Part shown: positions 17,723-25,713 of the stretch, piece by piece
Numbering within the stretch: the stretch's first letter is position 1
Layout: each line of letters starts with the position of its first letter
From: an uncultured Collinsella sp.
Lineage (GTDB): Bacteria > Actinomycetota > Coriobacteriia > Coriobacteriales > Coriobacteriaceae
Length of the DNA stretch: 64,000 bases
Assembly: GCA_958369225.1 (NCBI GenBank)
Contig: CATXID010000009.1
Location: 1-64,000 of the forward strand
Direction: 5' to 3'
Program-made: the position numbers and the translations under genes
The notes under the pieces: generated by a model
What the model was told of the DNA's origin: nothing
The model's database searches: none
Seen by the model: only the letters and a program-made list of their open reading frames with translations

Positions 17723-18151
17723 GTGGTCGCGCTCGCACTGGACATAGGGGAGACCAGGATTGGCATTGCCGTCTCGAGCCGTGATGGCAAGATGGCGATG
17801 CCTGTCAAGGTGCTTCCGGCTACCGAGGTCACCGGTATGGCAAAGACGTTTCGCTACCTGGTCGAGGACTATGAGCCCGACATCCTGGTAAGCGGACGTC
17901 CCTTGACCATGGCCGGTGAGCCTGGCCCCCAGGCCGAGCGCGTCGCCGCCGTGGCCCAAAAGATTGCCGACGAGCTCGAACTTCCGCTGGAGTTTGAGGA
18001 TGAGCGTCTGTCCTCGCAGGAGGCCAAACGAATCCTGCGAGAGCAGGGTCTCAACGAAAAGCAGATGAGGGGCAAGATTGACATGATCGCCGCCAGCCTG
18101 TTCTTGCAGACATGGCTCGATCGTAAAAACGAGGAGGTTCAGCATGCCTAG
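17723..18151 (+). CDS. ruvX: Putative Holliday junction resolvase / pre-16S rRNA nuclease YqgF
   Basis: A 142-residue RNase H-fold protein of the RuvX/YqgF family, essential in many bacteria and implicated in 16S rRNA 5'-end maturation. The catalytic start LALDIGETRIGIA, the ILVSGRPLTMAG block, FEDERLSSQEA and the closing IDMIAASLFLQTWLD are all present. It starts with GTG at 17723, 18 bases after alaS, the usual alaS-ruvX pairing; the ribosome site is weak. Its end overlaps mltG by eight bases. Confidence 0.93.
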   Translation: MVALALDIGETRIGIAVSSRDGKMAMPVKVLPATEVTGMAKTFRYLVEDYEPDILVSGRPLTMAGEPGPQAERVAAVAQKIADELELPLEFEDERLSSQEAKRILREQGLNEKQMRGKIDMIAASLFLQTWLDRKNEEVQHA

Positions 18152-19520
18152 CGCTTCCGATCCGCGCCAGCAGAATCGTTCACGGAAGCCCGTGCCGCGC
18201 CCTGCTCAGCCTGGCCAGCGCCCGGCGCAGCCGACGCAGCGTTCGGCTCAGCCTGCTCAGCGTGCTGCTCAGCCTGCTCAGCGTGCTGCTCAACAGCCTG
18301 CCGCTCGTCCCGCGCAGCCCACTGGCGGCGCTCGTTTTAAGCAGCAGGCTCCTGCCCAGCGCACGCAGGGGCAGTCCCGGCAATCGCGCTCCCACGCACA
18401 TCACGCTCATGGCTCGCACGGTGTTGCTCCGGCCACGCGCTCGAGCTATAACACGCACGCCCGCCGTGGCGCCCAAAAGAAAAGCTCCCCGGTGCCTATG
18501 ATTATCGGTGGCGTCGTTGCCGTGCTTGCGCTTGTCGCGATCGTTTTCTTTGTCGTACCAGCCGTCAAGGGCCTCTTTGGCGGTGAGGATGCGAAAGTCG
18601 CTGCTGGCCAGCAAGTTACTATCACGATTCCCGATGGTGCCTCGGGTGACACCATCGCTTCGATTCTCTCCGAGAACCATATCGTCGAAAATCCCAAGGA
18701 TTATTACGCGGCGGTCAAAAAGCTCAACGCCGATATGTCGCTCAAGCCGGGTAAGTATTCGTTTACCACGCTCATGGACGCGACCAAGGTCGTTCAGCAG
18801 CTTATGGAAGGTCCCAACGCCGGCTCCGATGCGCTGACTATCCCTGAGGGACTGACGGTTGACCAGGTCGCCGACCGCGTGGCCAAGGCGTACGACAGCA
18901 TTTCTAAGGAAGACTTCCTTAACCAGGCTAAGGCGAGCAATTATGTGAATGATTACGCCTTCCTTAAGGACGCCGCGAACGATTCACTCGAGGGCTTTCT
19001 ATTCCCTAAGACCTATACGTTGGGTAAGGACCCGTCTGCCGATGATGTGATTCGCGCCATGCTTGACCAGTTCAATACCGAGTATAAGTCGCTCGACTTT
19101 GCCAGCTGCGAGGCCAAGATCAAGGAGCGCTATGGCGTGGAGATGTCCGATTACGACATCGTTAACCTTGCCTCGATCGTCGAGCGCGAGGGCCTCAACG
19201 CCGATCAGCGCGCGCATGTGGCATCGGTTTTCTATAACCGTCTGGCCGGCAAGCTCGATGGCCTGCGTTACCTCAATAGCGATGCGACCATGATGTATGT
19301 CACCGGCGGTGAGGTTACCGCCGACGACCTGCAGAGCGATAGCCCATATAACACCTATAAGCACGAGGGCCTGCCGCCCACGCCCATCTGCTCTCCGTCG
19401 CTCGAGGCGCTCAAGGCTACCCTTGAGCCGACCGACTCCGATGACCTGTATTTCTACATTACACAGGACCAGGAGTATTTCTCGAAGACCTACGAAGAGC
19501 ATCAACAGTCTTGGAATTGA
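18144..19520 (+). CDS. mltG: Endolytic murein transglycosylase
   Basis: Cleaves nascent peptidoglycan strands at the membrane. Of 458 residues, about 115 form a cytoplasmic Pro/Gln/Ala/Arg-rich tail, then comes a helix at about 117-139 (IIGGVVAVLALVAIVFFVV), a LysM-like segment (VTITIPDGASGDTIASIL) and the YceG/MltG domain with its catalytic Glu347 in LASIVEREGLN. SDSPYNTYKHEGLPPTPIC is the conserved late block. The tail is far longer than in E. coli MltG and is partly encoded by a 21-base tandem repeat. GAGGAGG precedes the ATG. Confidence 0.94.
   Translation: MPSASDPRQQNRSRKPVPRPAQPGQRPAQPTQRSAQPAQRAAQPAQRAAQQPAARPAQPTGGARFKQQAPAQRTQGQSRQSRSHAHHAHGSHGVAPATRSSYNTHARRGAQKKSSPVPMIIGGVVAVLALVAIVFFVVPAVKGLFGGEDAKVAAGQQVTITIPDGASGDTIASILSENHIVENPKDYYAAVKKLNADMSLKPGKYSFTTLMDATKVVQQLMEGPNAGSDALTIPEGLTVDQVADRVAKAYDSISKEDFLNQAKASNYVNDYAFLKDAANDSLEGFLFPKTYTLGKDPSADDVIRAMLDQFNTEYKSLDFASCEAKIKERYGVEMSDYDIVNLASIVEREGLNADQRAHVASVFYNRLAGKLDGLRYLNSDATMMYVTGGEVTADDLQSDSPYNTYKHEGLPPTPICSPSLEALKATLEPTDSDDLYFYITQDQEYFSKTYEEHQQSWN
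18246..18287 (+). repeat. 21-base tandem repeat inside mltG
   Basis: Two perfect 21-base units beginning GCTCAGCCTGCTCAGCG, preceded and followed by partial units, encode the repeating Ala-Gln-Pro-Ala-Gln-Arg-Ala heptad of the cytoplasmic tail. In-frame slippage would change tail length without disrupting the enzyme. Confidence 0.85.
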
Positions 19521-19522
19521 TC

Positions 19523-20020
19523 ATGAGGATTTTTAGCCCCAAACGATATGTTGCCTCGGTCGACCGCATCGACCTCGATACCCTGTGGGCCGACGGCAAG
19601 CGTGCCATTCTACTCGACCGTGACAATACCCTGGTGCCGCGCGATACCGAGCAGGTTCCCGCTGCGGTCTCCGCTTGGCTCGAAGCCGCCCATGCCAAGG
19701 GCTTTAAGCTGTGCATGGTGTCCAACAACTGGCATCGCGACCAGGTCTTGGCATCGGCGCGCGAGCTGGGGCTCGAGGCCATCAGCCACGCCATGAAGCC
19801 CGCCCCGTTTGCCCTGAAGGCGGGTCTTAAGCGTCTGGGCGCCACGGCCGACGAGGCCGTGCTGATCGGCGATCAGCTTTACACTGACGTGTGGAGCGGT
19901 AACTTTGCCGGCGTCGATACCATCCTGGTCAAACCGCAGGCAACCCAGGACCTGTGGTACACGCAGATCTTCCGTATCTTTGAGCGCCGGGCCCTGCGCG
20001 ACCTTCCCTGCGAGGAATAG
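19523..20020 (+). CDS. YqeG-family HAD phosphatase (HAD-IIIA)
   Basis: A 165-residue HAD-superfamily hydrolase of the YqeG type. The nucleophile motif is AILLDRDNTLV, motif 2 is the Ser in MVSNNW, and motif 4 is GDQLYTDVWSGN. It begins MRIFSPKRYVASVDRIDL, typical of the family. A relative works on phosphatidylglycerophosphate, so a phospholipid role is possible but not shown. ATG at 19523 lies just after the mltG stop; the upstream in-frame TTG at 19511 overlaps mltG and is less likely. Confidence 0.88.
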   Translation: MRIFSPKRYVASVDRIDLDTLWADGKRAILLDRDNTLVPRDTEQVPAAVSAWLEAAHAKGFKLCMVSNNWHRDQVLASARELGLEAISHAMKPAPFALKAGLKRLGATADEAVLIGDQLYTDVWSGNFAGVDTILVKPQATQDLWYTQIFRIFERRALRDLPCEE

Positions 20021-20028
20021 GTTTCGTC

Positions 20029-20562
20029 ATGTCTCAGCACATCAAACACGGCTGCGACCATATCTTCTTTATCGGCTTTTTGGGTGCGGGCAAGTCGACG
20101 CTTGCGCGCAACGTGGGCACTATGTTCAAGCGTCGATTCATCGATACCGATCGTTTGGTTGTGCGTCGATGCGGCAAGTCGGTGACCGAGATATTTGAGA
20201 CCGAGGGCGAGGGTCGTTTTCGCGAGCTCGAGACCTCGGCACTCCGTTCGCTTCAAAGCGAGCGCAGTCTGCTGGTATCGTGCGGGGGTGGCATCGTCGA
20301 GACGCCGGTGAACATTGAGCTGATGCACGAGATGGGTACATGCGTGTACCTCGAAGGCGACTTTGAGGACTCGTTGCGCCAGATTCGCCGCTCCGATACC
20401 CGACCCGATTTCCGCTCGCCCGAGCATGCTGCGCGCCTGTTTGAGCATCGCCGTCCGCTGTATCGCCAGGCCGCCGATATTACCCTTGATATTCGCAACA
20501 AGTCCTTCGAGGACGTTTCCTACCTTTGTGCCGAGAAGCTTTTGGAGCGTGGACTGCTATGA
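20029..20562 (+). CDS. aroK: Shikimate kinase
   Basis: Phosphorylates shikimate with ATP in aromatic amino acid synthesis. The 177-residue protein has Walker A GFLGAGKST near residue 16, the shikimate-binding DTDRLVVRRCGKSVTEIF block with the conserved Asp, EGRFRELE, the GGG loop SCGGGIVET and a late RRPLYRQAADITLD lid/Arg region. All key residues are present, so it should be active. It overlaps the aroB-like gene by ATGA and lies eight bases after yqeG. Confidence 0.95.
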   Translation: MSQHIKHGCDHIFFIGFLGAGKSTLARNVGTMFKRRFIDTDRLVVRRCGKSVTEIFETEGEGRFRELETSALRSLQSERSLLVSCGGGIVETPVNIELMHEMGTCVYLEGDFEDSLRQIRRSDTRPDFRSPEHAARLFEHRRPLYRQAADITLDIRNKSFEDVSYLCAEKLLERGLL

Positions 20563-21668
20563 TTCGCCGTCAACTTATCAATTTCCAAAACCGCAGTGTC
20601 GATGTCCGCGTCGGATTGGGCGCGTTCGAGGAGCTGCCACGCATGTTTGCCTCGGCTGTGGGTAAGCCTAAGCGCGCTATGGTGGTTTGGAACGACGCCA
20701 CATCCGAGCGTTTTGGCGAGGTCGTCGAGCATGCGCTGGTCGACGCTGGCTTTGCCGTGTCGCTGCTCGTCCTCGAGGTTTCGCCTGCCGGCGCTACGCT
20801 GGCCGATGCCGATACCGTCTTTGGCGCCCTGTCGGCTAACGGCATTACCTGCGACGATCTCGTTGTTGCTGTCGGCGACACGGCGACCTGCTCGGTCGTT
20901 TGCTGGTGTGCCAACCAGTGGTGCGGTCGCACCGAGTGCGCCTTGCTGCCGACGACGTTCGACGCCATGCTCACGGTCGCGACGACTATGAAGCCGCTCG
21001 TCGCCTCGTCGGCGAATGCGCTTCCTGCTATCGCGTTCCGTCCCGAGCCGGGCTTGGTTGTGTGTGACCTCGACCTTGTTTGCGAGGCGGACTCCGACGA
21101 CCTCAAGCTCGGCTATGCGGTACTTGTTGGCACCATGCTTTCGAGCAGCAAGTCCCGCTGGAATCAGTTTACTGAGACCGTCCCCGAGATTCTCGCGGGC
21201 GAGGAGGTCGCGCTTGTCAATGCCATTCAGTGGTCTCAGACTGCCCGCAAGGACGTACTGATGGCCACGAACCCGAGCGCCCGCCATGCGCTCGATTTTG
21301 GCAAGACGGGGGAGCGTACCCTGCGCGCCTGTTTGGGCGATGCCGCGTCGCAGATCCCTGCCTACCAGCTGCTGTCCGAGGGCATGCGCTTTGAGGCGCG
21401 CCTAGCACATGACGCCTGCGACTTCGATATCGATTACGTCTTTGAGATCGATGACTGCCTGGAGGACTTTGGTATCGAGGAGCTTGCCTTCGATCTGGAG
21501 CCTGCCGCATATATCGAGGAGTTCCGCAGGCAGCAGTTCGCCCGCTCGAACCGCAGCATGTTGCCGCTGCCCGCGGCACTCGGCGCCATTCGTCTTACGA
21601 GCGTTGAGGACGAGGTTCTTGAGCGCCATGCTCACGCCTACTTGGCTTCTCGCAAAGAACTTCTCTGA
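20559..21668 (+). CDS. AroB-like protein lacking dehydroquinate synthase catalytic residues
   Basis: A 369-residue protein in the place of aroB, fused by overlap to aroK. The opening FQNRSVDVRVGLGAFEELP and the segment DDLVVAVGDTATCSVVCWC followed by LLPTTFDAM align with dehydroquinate synthase. The active site is gone: the NAD-binding GGGVVGD reads VAVGD (from residue 103), the Glu of AEVIK reads V188 in GYAVLVG, LNFGHTFGH reads LDFGKTGER (245-253), and the later metal His is replaced at about S273 in SEGMR. It is intact and in frame, so it is a pseudoenzyme candidate or a diverged enzyme rather than a decayed gene. Confidence 0.75.
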   Translation: MIRRQLINFQNRSVDVRVGLGAFEELPRMFASAVGKPKRAMVVWNDATSERFGEVVEHALVDAGFAVSLLVLEVSPAGATLADADTVFGALSANGITCDDLVVAVGDTATCSVVCWCANQWCGRTECALLPTTFDAMLTVATTMKPLVASSANALPAIAFRPEPGLVVCDLDLVCEADSDDLKLGYAVLVGTMLSSSKSRWNQFTETVPEILAGEEVALVNAIQWSQTARKDVLMATNPSARHALDFGKTGERTLRACLGDAASQIPAYQLLSEGMRFEARLAHDACDFDIDYVFEIDDCLEDFGIEELAFDLEPAAYIEEFRRQQFARSNRSMLPLPAALGAIRLTSVEDEVLERHAHAYLASRKELL

Positions 21669-21704
21669 GATTTATTGACATCCATCGCCTTTCGTATCAT
21701 GTTG

Positions 21705-21776
21705 AGGGGCGGGTTTTCAATCGGTTGCGGATCGCATGCGATTCCGTCGTTCGGTTGAGGCCCGTCCCGCACTTTT
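21705..21776 (+). other. Hairpin-rich leader before the M24 peptidase gene
   Basis: GGGGCGGG (near 21707) can pair with CCCGTCCC (21761-21768), enclosing the perfect 12-base palindrome ATCGCATGCGAT, and is followed by ACTTTTT. It may be a weak terminator for aroK/aroB or an attenuator. A TTGACA at 21675 lies upstream but has only a poor -10 (CATGTT, 17 bases on). Confidence 0.4.
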
Positions 21777-21800
21777 TGAGACAACAAGAAAGGAATCTGC

Positions 21801-22931
21801 ATGTCTGAGTTTGCTGCCGGTCCTGCCGGTCGTATCGAGCGTGTCCGCACCTTGATGGCTGAGCGCGGCTACGACGCTATCGTGGTGCGCGACGAGGCCA
21901 ATCTTCGTTGGCTTACGGGCGTGAAGGGCGTCTTCGATTACACCTTCGAGTTCCCGCACGCGGCGTTTATTACGGCTGACCAGTGCCTGTTCCATACCGA
22001 CTCGCGCTACCTTAACAGCTTTGAGGAGAACACGCCCGCCGGCAGTCCCTGGGTCTACGACATGGACGAGGGCACCATCCCCGGTTGGGTCGCCGGTAAG
22101 ATCGCGGCCAACAAGTGCCGCGTCTGCGCTGTCGAGGACGACATGCATATTAACTTCTACCAGGGTATTCAGCGTGGTCTGGAGGACCGTTCCGTCGCCT
22201 GTATGTTGCCGCTGATGCATGACGACATTCGCAAGATGCGCGCCATCAAGGACGCCGAGGAGATCGAGCTCATGCGCCATGCGCAGTCGATCACCGATGC
22301 CGCTTTCCAGCATATGCTCGGCTTTATTAAGCCCGGTATGACCGAGAAACAGGTTCGCAACGAGCTCGAGAACTTTATGTTCGCCAACGGCGCCGACAGC
22401 CTGGCCTTCGGCTCCATCGTGGCGAGCGGCCCCAACACTGCCAACCCGCACGCCGTGCCGAGCGATCGCGTGATCGAGAAGGGCGACTTCGTCCTTATGG
22501 ATTACGGCGCGGGCTACTGCGATTATCGCTCCGACATGACGCGCACCGTCGTGATGGGCGAGCCTACCCAGGAGCAGCTCGACCTGTACGCGCTTGTGCG
22601 CCGTACGCACGAGGAGTGCGTCGCCGCCATCCATCCGGGCGTCGAGGGCAACGACATTTTCAAGCTTTCCAAGAAGATCATCGGTGATGCCGGCTATGGC
22701 GATTACTACAACCATGGTCTGGGCCACGGCGTGGGCATCGACATCCACGAGCTGCCCAACTTCAACCGCAGCAAGAACACCATCGAGGTCGGCTCGGTTG
22801 TCACCATGGAGCCCGGCGTGTACCTGCCCGGTGTGGGCGGCGTGCGCCTGGAGGATTACGGCGTGGTCACCGAGAACGGCTACGAGCCTTTCACCAAGAC
22901 CCCGCACGACCTGCACGTCATCGATTGCTAG
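21801..22931 (+). CDS. M24-family Xaa-Pro aminopeptidase
   Basis: A 376-residue cytosolic metallopeptidase that removes N-terminal residues before proline. The N-terminal creatinase domain is followed by the pita-bread fold with all five metal ligands in place: the two Asp in VLMDYGAGYCDYRSDMTRT, His in GLGHGVGIDIHE, and the two Glu in TMEPGVYLPG and RLEDYGVV. AAAGGA precedes ATG at 21801. It lies just before efp, a frequent pairing in Gram-positive bacteria; a terminator separates the two here. Confidence 0.93.
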   Translation: MSEFAAGPAGRIERVRTLMAERGYDAIVVRDEANLRWLTGVKGVFDYTFEFPHAAFITADQCLFHTDSRYLNSFEENTPAGSPWVYDMDEGTIPGWVAGKIAANKCRVCAVEDDMHINFYQGIQRGLEDRSVACMLPLMHDDIRKMRAIKDAEEIELMRHAQSITDAAFQHMLGFIKPGMTEKQVRNELENFMFANGADSLAFGSIVASGPNTANPHAVPSDRVIEKGDFVLMDYGAGYCDYRSDMTRTVVMGEPTQEQLDLYALVRRTHEECVAAIHPGVEGNDIFKLSKKIIGDAGYGDYYNHGLGHGVGIDIHELPNFNRSKNTIEVGSVVTMEPGVYLPGVGGVRLEDYGVVTENGYEPFTKTPHDLHVIDC

Positions 22932-22953
22932 CCCATTTCGATAGTATTTTTGG

Positions 22954-22996
22954 GCGGGGCGTCCGGAGCAATTCGGGCGCCCCGCGTTCTCTTTTT
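22954..22996 (+). terminator. Intrinsic terminator after the M24 peptidase gene
   Basis: GCGGGGCG-CCG pairs with CGG-CGCCCCGC in a long stem with small mismatches (22954-22985), followed by GTTCTCTTTTT. A separate TATAAT at 23028-23033 then provides a probable -10 for efp. Confidence 0.8.
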
Positions 22997-23090
22997 ATGC
23001 GCTCGCTGCAGGTGCCGTCTGCAAGTGTATAATTTTCGTCGTATGTAATTTGGGCGCTTGTGCGTTCTGCCCATAACAAGAAAGGTCACT

Positions 23091-23654
23091 ATGCCTACCA
23101 TTTCTACCGCCGACTTCAAGAACGGCCTCGGTCTCCGCATTAAGGACAAGGTCTACACCATCGTCGAGTTCCAGCATGTCAAGCCGGGCAAGGGCGGCGC
23201 GTTTGTGCGCTACAAGACCCGCGACATCAAGAGCGGCCGCGTCGTCGAGAACACCTGCAACGCCGGCACCAAGTTCGAGAGCGTCATGCTCACCACCCGT
23301 GAGTTCCAGTACCTCTACAACGATGGCACCGACTACATCTTCATGGACAACGAGTCCTATGAGCAGGTTCCCGTTCCCGAGGACATGGTGGGCGAGAACT
23401 CCAAGTGGCTGCGCGAGAACGACATCTGCCAGCTGCTCTTCGCTGACGATGAGCTCATGGGCGTGACCCCGCCGATGTTCATCGAGACCACCATCGTCCA
23501 GACCGACCCGGGCTTTAAGGGCGACACCGTCCAGGGTTCCACCAAGCCGGCCACGATCGACACCGGCGCTGTCATCCAGGTCCCCATGTACCTCAACGAG
23601 GGCGAGGTCATCAAGGTTGACACCCGCGACGGCAAGTTCGTCTCCCGCGTCTAG
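23091..23654 (+). CDS. efp: Translation elongation factor P
   Basis: Relieves ribosome stalling at consecutive prolines. The 187-residue protein shows the three-domain EF-P sequence with Lys34 in VKPGKGGAF at the tip that is modified in many bacteria, and the closing NEGEVIKVDTRDGKFVSRV. Which Lys34 modification system the cell uses cannot be seen here. ATG at 23091 was chosen because AAGAAAGG is correctly spaced; a start at 23058 is not supported. A TATAAT lies 58 bases upstream. It likely starts the efp-asp23-nusB transcript. Confidence 0.97.
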   Translation: MPTISTADFKNGLGLRIKDKVYTIVEFQHVKPGKGGAFVRYKTRDIKSGRVVENTCNAGTKFESVMLTTREFQYLYNDGTDYIFMDNESYEQVPVPEDMVGENSKWLRENDICQLLFADDELMGVTPPMFIETTIVQTDPGFKGDTVQGSTKPATIDTGAVIQVPMYLNEGEVIKVDTRDGKFVSRV

Positions 23655-23678
23655 CAACCAACTCTTCTAGGAGGACTC

Positions 23679-24041
23679 ATGCCCCAGGAAATCAAGATTG
23701 ACGGCATCGGCATTTCGCCCGATGTTCTGACCGCCATCGTCTCGCGCGCCGTGTCGGATGTCGAGGGCATCGCCTCCGTTGGCGTCAAGGACCTTGCCAC
23801 CAACCTTGTCTCCATGATGCTCTCGTCCAAGGCCCCGGCTTCCGAGCCGGCGGTCGAGGCCGAGGTCGTCGGCGACAAGCTCGCACTCACAGTGCGTGTC
23901 GTGGTGTTCTTTGGCTATCCGTTCAAGAAACTCGCCGAGGCCGTTCGCGCCGCTGTGGTCGCCGCCATTGATGCCCAGGTGGGCGTCGAGGTCGAGCGCG
24001 TTGACGTTTGCATCGACGGCCTCGTTTTCCCCAAGGAGTAA
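23679..24041 (+). CDS. Asp23/Gls24 family protein
   Basis: A 120-residue protein of the Asp23/Gls24 (DUF322) family, associated in Gram-positive bacteria with envelope stress. Typical features are the early PDVLTAIVSRAVSDVEGIASVGV and the later VRVVVFFGYPFKKLAEAVRAA helix. It has no membrane helix or catalytic motif. AGGAGG precedes the ATG. Its position between efp and nusB is the conserved one. Its biochemical role is not established. Confidence 0.9.
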   Translation: MPQEIKIDGIGISPDVLTAIVSRAVSDVEGIASVGVKDLATNLVSMMLSSKAPASEPAVEAEVVGDKLALTVRVVVFFGYPFKKLAEAVRAAVVAAIDAQVGVEVERVDVCIDGLVFPKE

Positions 24042-24044
24042 CCT

Positions 24045-24632
24045 TTGAGCCTTAAGGTTTATCGCGGGCGCACGCTTGCCCGCAGTCAGGCGCTGCAGCT
24101 GCTGTTCCAGGCCGAGGCCACGGACAGCCCGCTCGAGCGCGTCCTCGAGGGCGATTTCCTGATCTCGAAGGGTCCCCTCGACCCCTATGCGCTGGAGCTT
24201 TGCCGCGGTGCCTACGAGCATATCGATCGCATCGACTGTGCCCTGCGCGCCGTCGCCAAGAACTGGGATCTTATGCGCATGCCCGGCGCCGACCGCAACC
24301 TGCTGCGTATCGCCGTCTACGAGATGCGCTTCCTCACCGACGAGGAGGTCTCGGACGCTATCGTGATCAACGAGGCAGTCGAAATCGCCAAGGCTTATGG
24401 TACCGACCAGTCCGCATCGTTTGTCAACGGCGTGCTGGGCAAGATCGCTCGCAGCGAGGAGCTGCCGGGCGAGGACCTGTACCAAGAGCTGCTGGCCGAG
24501 GATCGCGCTCGCGAGGAAGCACAGGCTGCCGAGGCGGCCGCCAAGGTCGCTGCCGCTCAGGCTGCCGCCGGTGTACTTGCCGAGGATGCGGACGCTGCTG
24601 AGGCCGTCGAGGCCGACTCCGTCGAGGAGTAG
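24045..24632 (+). CDS. nusB: Transcription antitermination factor NusB
   Basis: Binds boxA RNA with ribosomal protein S10 during rRNA transcription. The NusB fold spans residues 1-145 (RGRTLARSQALQLLFQAEA, NWDLMRMPGADRNLLRIAVYEM, INEAVEIAKAYGTDQSASFVNGVLGKIA). The protein has 195 residues, about 50 more than usual, because of an Ala/Glu-rich C-terminal tail that is probably disordered. The start is TTG at 24045, three bases after the asp23 stop, supported by AAGGAG at good spacing. Confidence 0.94.
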   Translation: MSLKVYRGRTLARSQALQLLFQAEATDSPLERVLEGDFLISKGPLDPYALELCRGAYEHIDRIDCALRAVAKNWDLMRMPGADRNLLRIAVYEMRFLTDEEVSDAIVINEAVEIAKAYGTDQSASFVNGVLGKIARSEELPGEDLYQELLAEDRAREEAQAAEAAAKVAAAQAAAGVLAEDADAAEAVEADSVEE

Positions 24633-24634
24633 CC

Positions 24635-24901
24635 ATGCCAGAGGGTTCCGTCCGCAACTTCGATGAGATCTCGGATCGCTTGGACCAGATTATCGCCACC
24701 GTTCGCTCCAAGGATACGTCCTTGGAGCGTTCGCTCGATTTGTTTGACGAGGCGATTGAGCTTGGCTCCCGTGCGGTCGATATGGTCGACAAGTTTGAGC
24801 TGACGCCGCGTGAGGCCGACAAGCTCGAGCAGGAATACGATGAGGATGCGGCAAACGAGTCCCACGATAGACAAGCTGCATCTCCGGATACGAATGGTTG
24901 A
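24635..24901 (+). CDS. xseB: Exodeoxyribonuclease VII small subunit
   Basis: An 88-residue subunit that coats the XseA catalytic subunit of the single-strand-specific nuclease. FDEISDRLDQIIATVRSKDTSLERSL and LFDEAIELGSRAVDMVDKFE form the family's two-helix hairpin; the remaining tail is acidic. It lies two bases after nusB and overlaps tlyA. The large-subunit gene xseA, which normally precedes it, is not here and must be elsewhere if the enzyme functions. Confidence 0.88.
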   Translation: MPEGSVRNFDEISDRLDQIIATVRSKDTSLERSLDLFDEAIELGSRAVDMVDKFELTPREADKLEQEYDEDAANESHDRQAASPDTNG

Positions 24902-25713
24902 TGGCATTCATGAAACGCGTGCGTCTCGATGACGAACTGATTTCACAGGGCATCTGCGCCGATCGCGCGGATGCCCTTCGCACTCTTATGGCCGGCTTGG
25001 TTTCGAGCGGCGGTGAGCGTTTGACCTCTCCGGGGCTCAAGGTGACGCCGGGCCTGCCGCTGCACGTTAAGGGGCGCATTCCGTACGTTGGGCGCGGCGG
25101 CCTTAAGCTCGAGGGTGCGCTCGATGCGTTTGGGATTGATCCGACGGACCTTGCTTGCCTCGATGTGGGCTGCTCCACGGGCGGCTTTACTGATTGCCTG
25201 CTCAAGCGCGGCGCCGCGACCGTTGTCTCGGTCGACGTGGGCCGTGCCCAGTTTGATTGGTCGCTGCGCCAAGACGATCGCGTGATGCTCTACGAGCGCA
25301 CCAACGTGACGCGGTTGCCCGAGCTCGGCTACGGCGGCGCTATCGACCTGGCTGTGTGCGATGTGTCTTTTACCAGCATCGCGAACATCATCGATGCGGT
25401 GTTGGCGTGTCTGAAGCGTTCGGGTTCGTTTTGCACGCTCGTAAAGCCGCAGTTTGAGGCGCCGGCTGCGCTGGTGGGTGAGGGCGGCATCGTGACGGAT
25501 CCCGCTGTGCGTGTTGACACACTCGTGGCGGCGATTGAGCTGTTCGCCGCAAAGGGCTTGTTCCCGGTCGACGTGTGCGTGTCGCCCATTCATGGCGCCA
25601 AGGGCAACGTCGAGTTTTTCCTGTACGGCACGAGGTTTGCCCCCGGCGAACGCGCCGACGATGAGCTGCAATCCCAGGTATCGGTTTTGAGCGAGAAAGC
25701 TGCAACGCTATGA
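24901..25713 (+). CDS. tlyA: TlyA-family rRNA methyltransferase / putative hemolysin
   Basis: A predicted 2'-O-methyltransferase for ribosomal RNA. An N-terminal S4-like domain (KRVRLDDELISQGICADRA) precedes an FtsJ-type SAM domain: GRGGLKLEGALDAFGID, then the SAM loop CLDVGCSTGGFTDCLL, SVDVGRAQFDW, and DLAVCDVSFTSI and LVKPQFE. About 270 residues, normal for the family. ATG at 24901 overlaps the xseB stop; ATG at 24910 (MKRVRLDD) is equally plausible. Cytotoxin annotation of this family is historical. Confidence 0.92.
   Translation: MAFMKRVRLDDELISQGICADRADALRTLMAGLVSSGGERLTSPGLKVTPGLPLHVKGRIPYVGRGGLKLEGALDAFGIDPTDLACLDVGCSTGGFTDCLLKRGAATVVSVDVGRAQFDWSLRQDDRVMLYERTNVTRLPELGYGGAIDLAVCDVSFTSIANIIDAVLACLKRSGSFCTLVKPQFEAPAALVGEGGIVTDPAVRVDTLVAAIELFAAKGLFPVDVCVSPIHGAKGNVEFFLYGTRFAPGERADDELQSQVSVLSEKAATL

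Noticed and set aside
21675..21703. TTGACA-type promoter for the M24 peptidase gene
   Set aside because: The -35 is good but no convincing -10 lies at 16-18 bases, and a terminator-like hairpin follows at once.
24901..25713. Dedicated hemolysin toxin
   Set aside because: S4 plus FtsJ-type SAM motifs and the nusB-nadK-recN neighbourhood indicate an rRNA methyltransferase.
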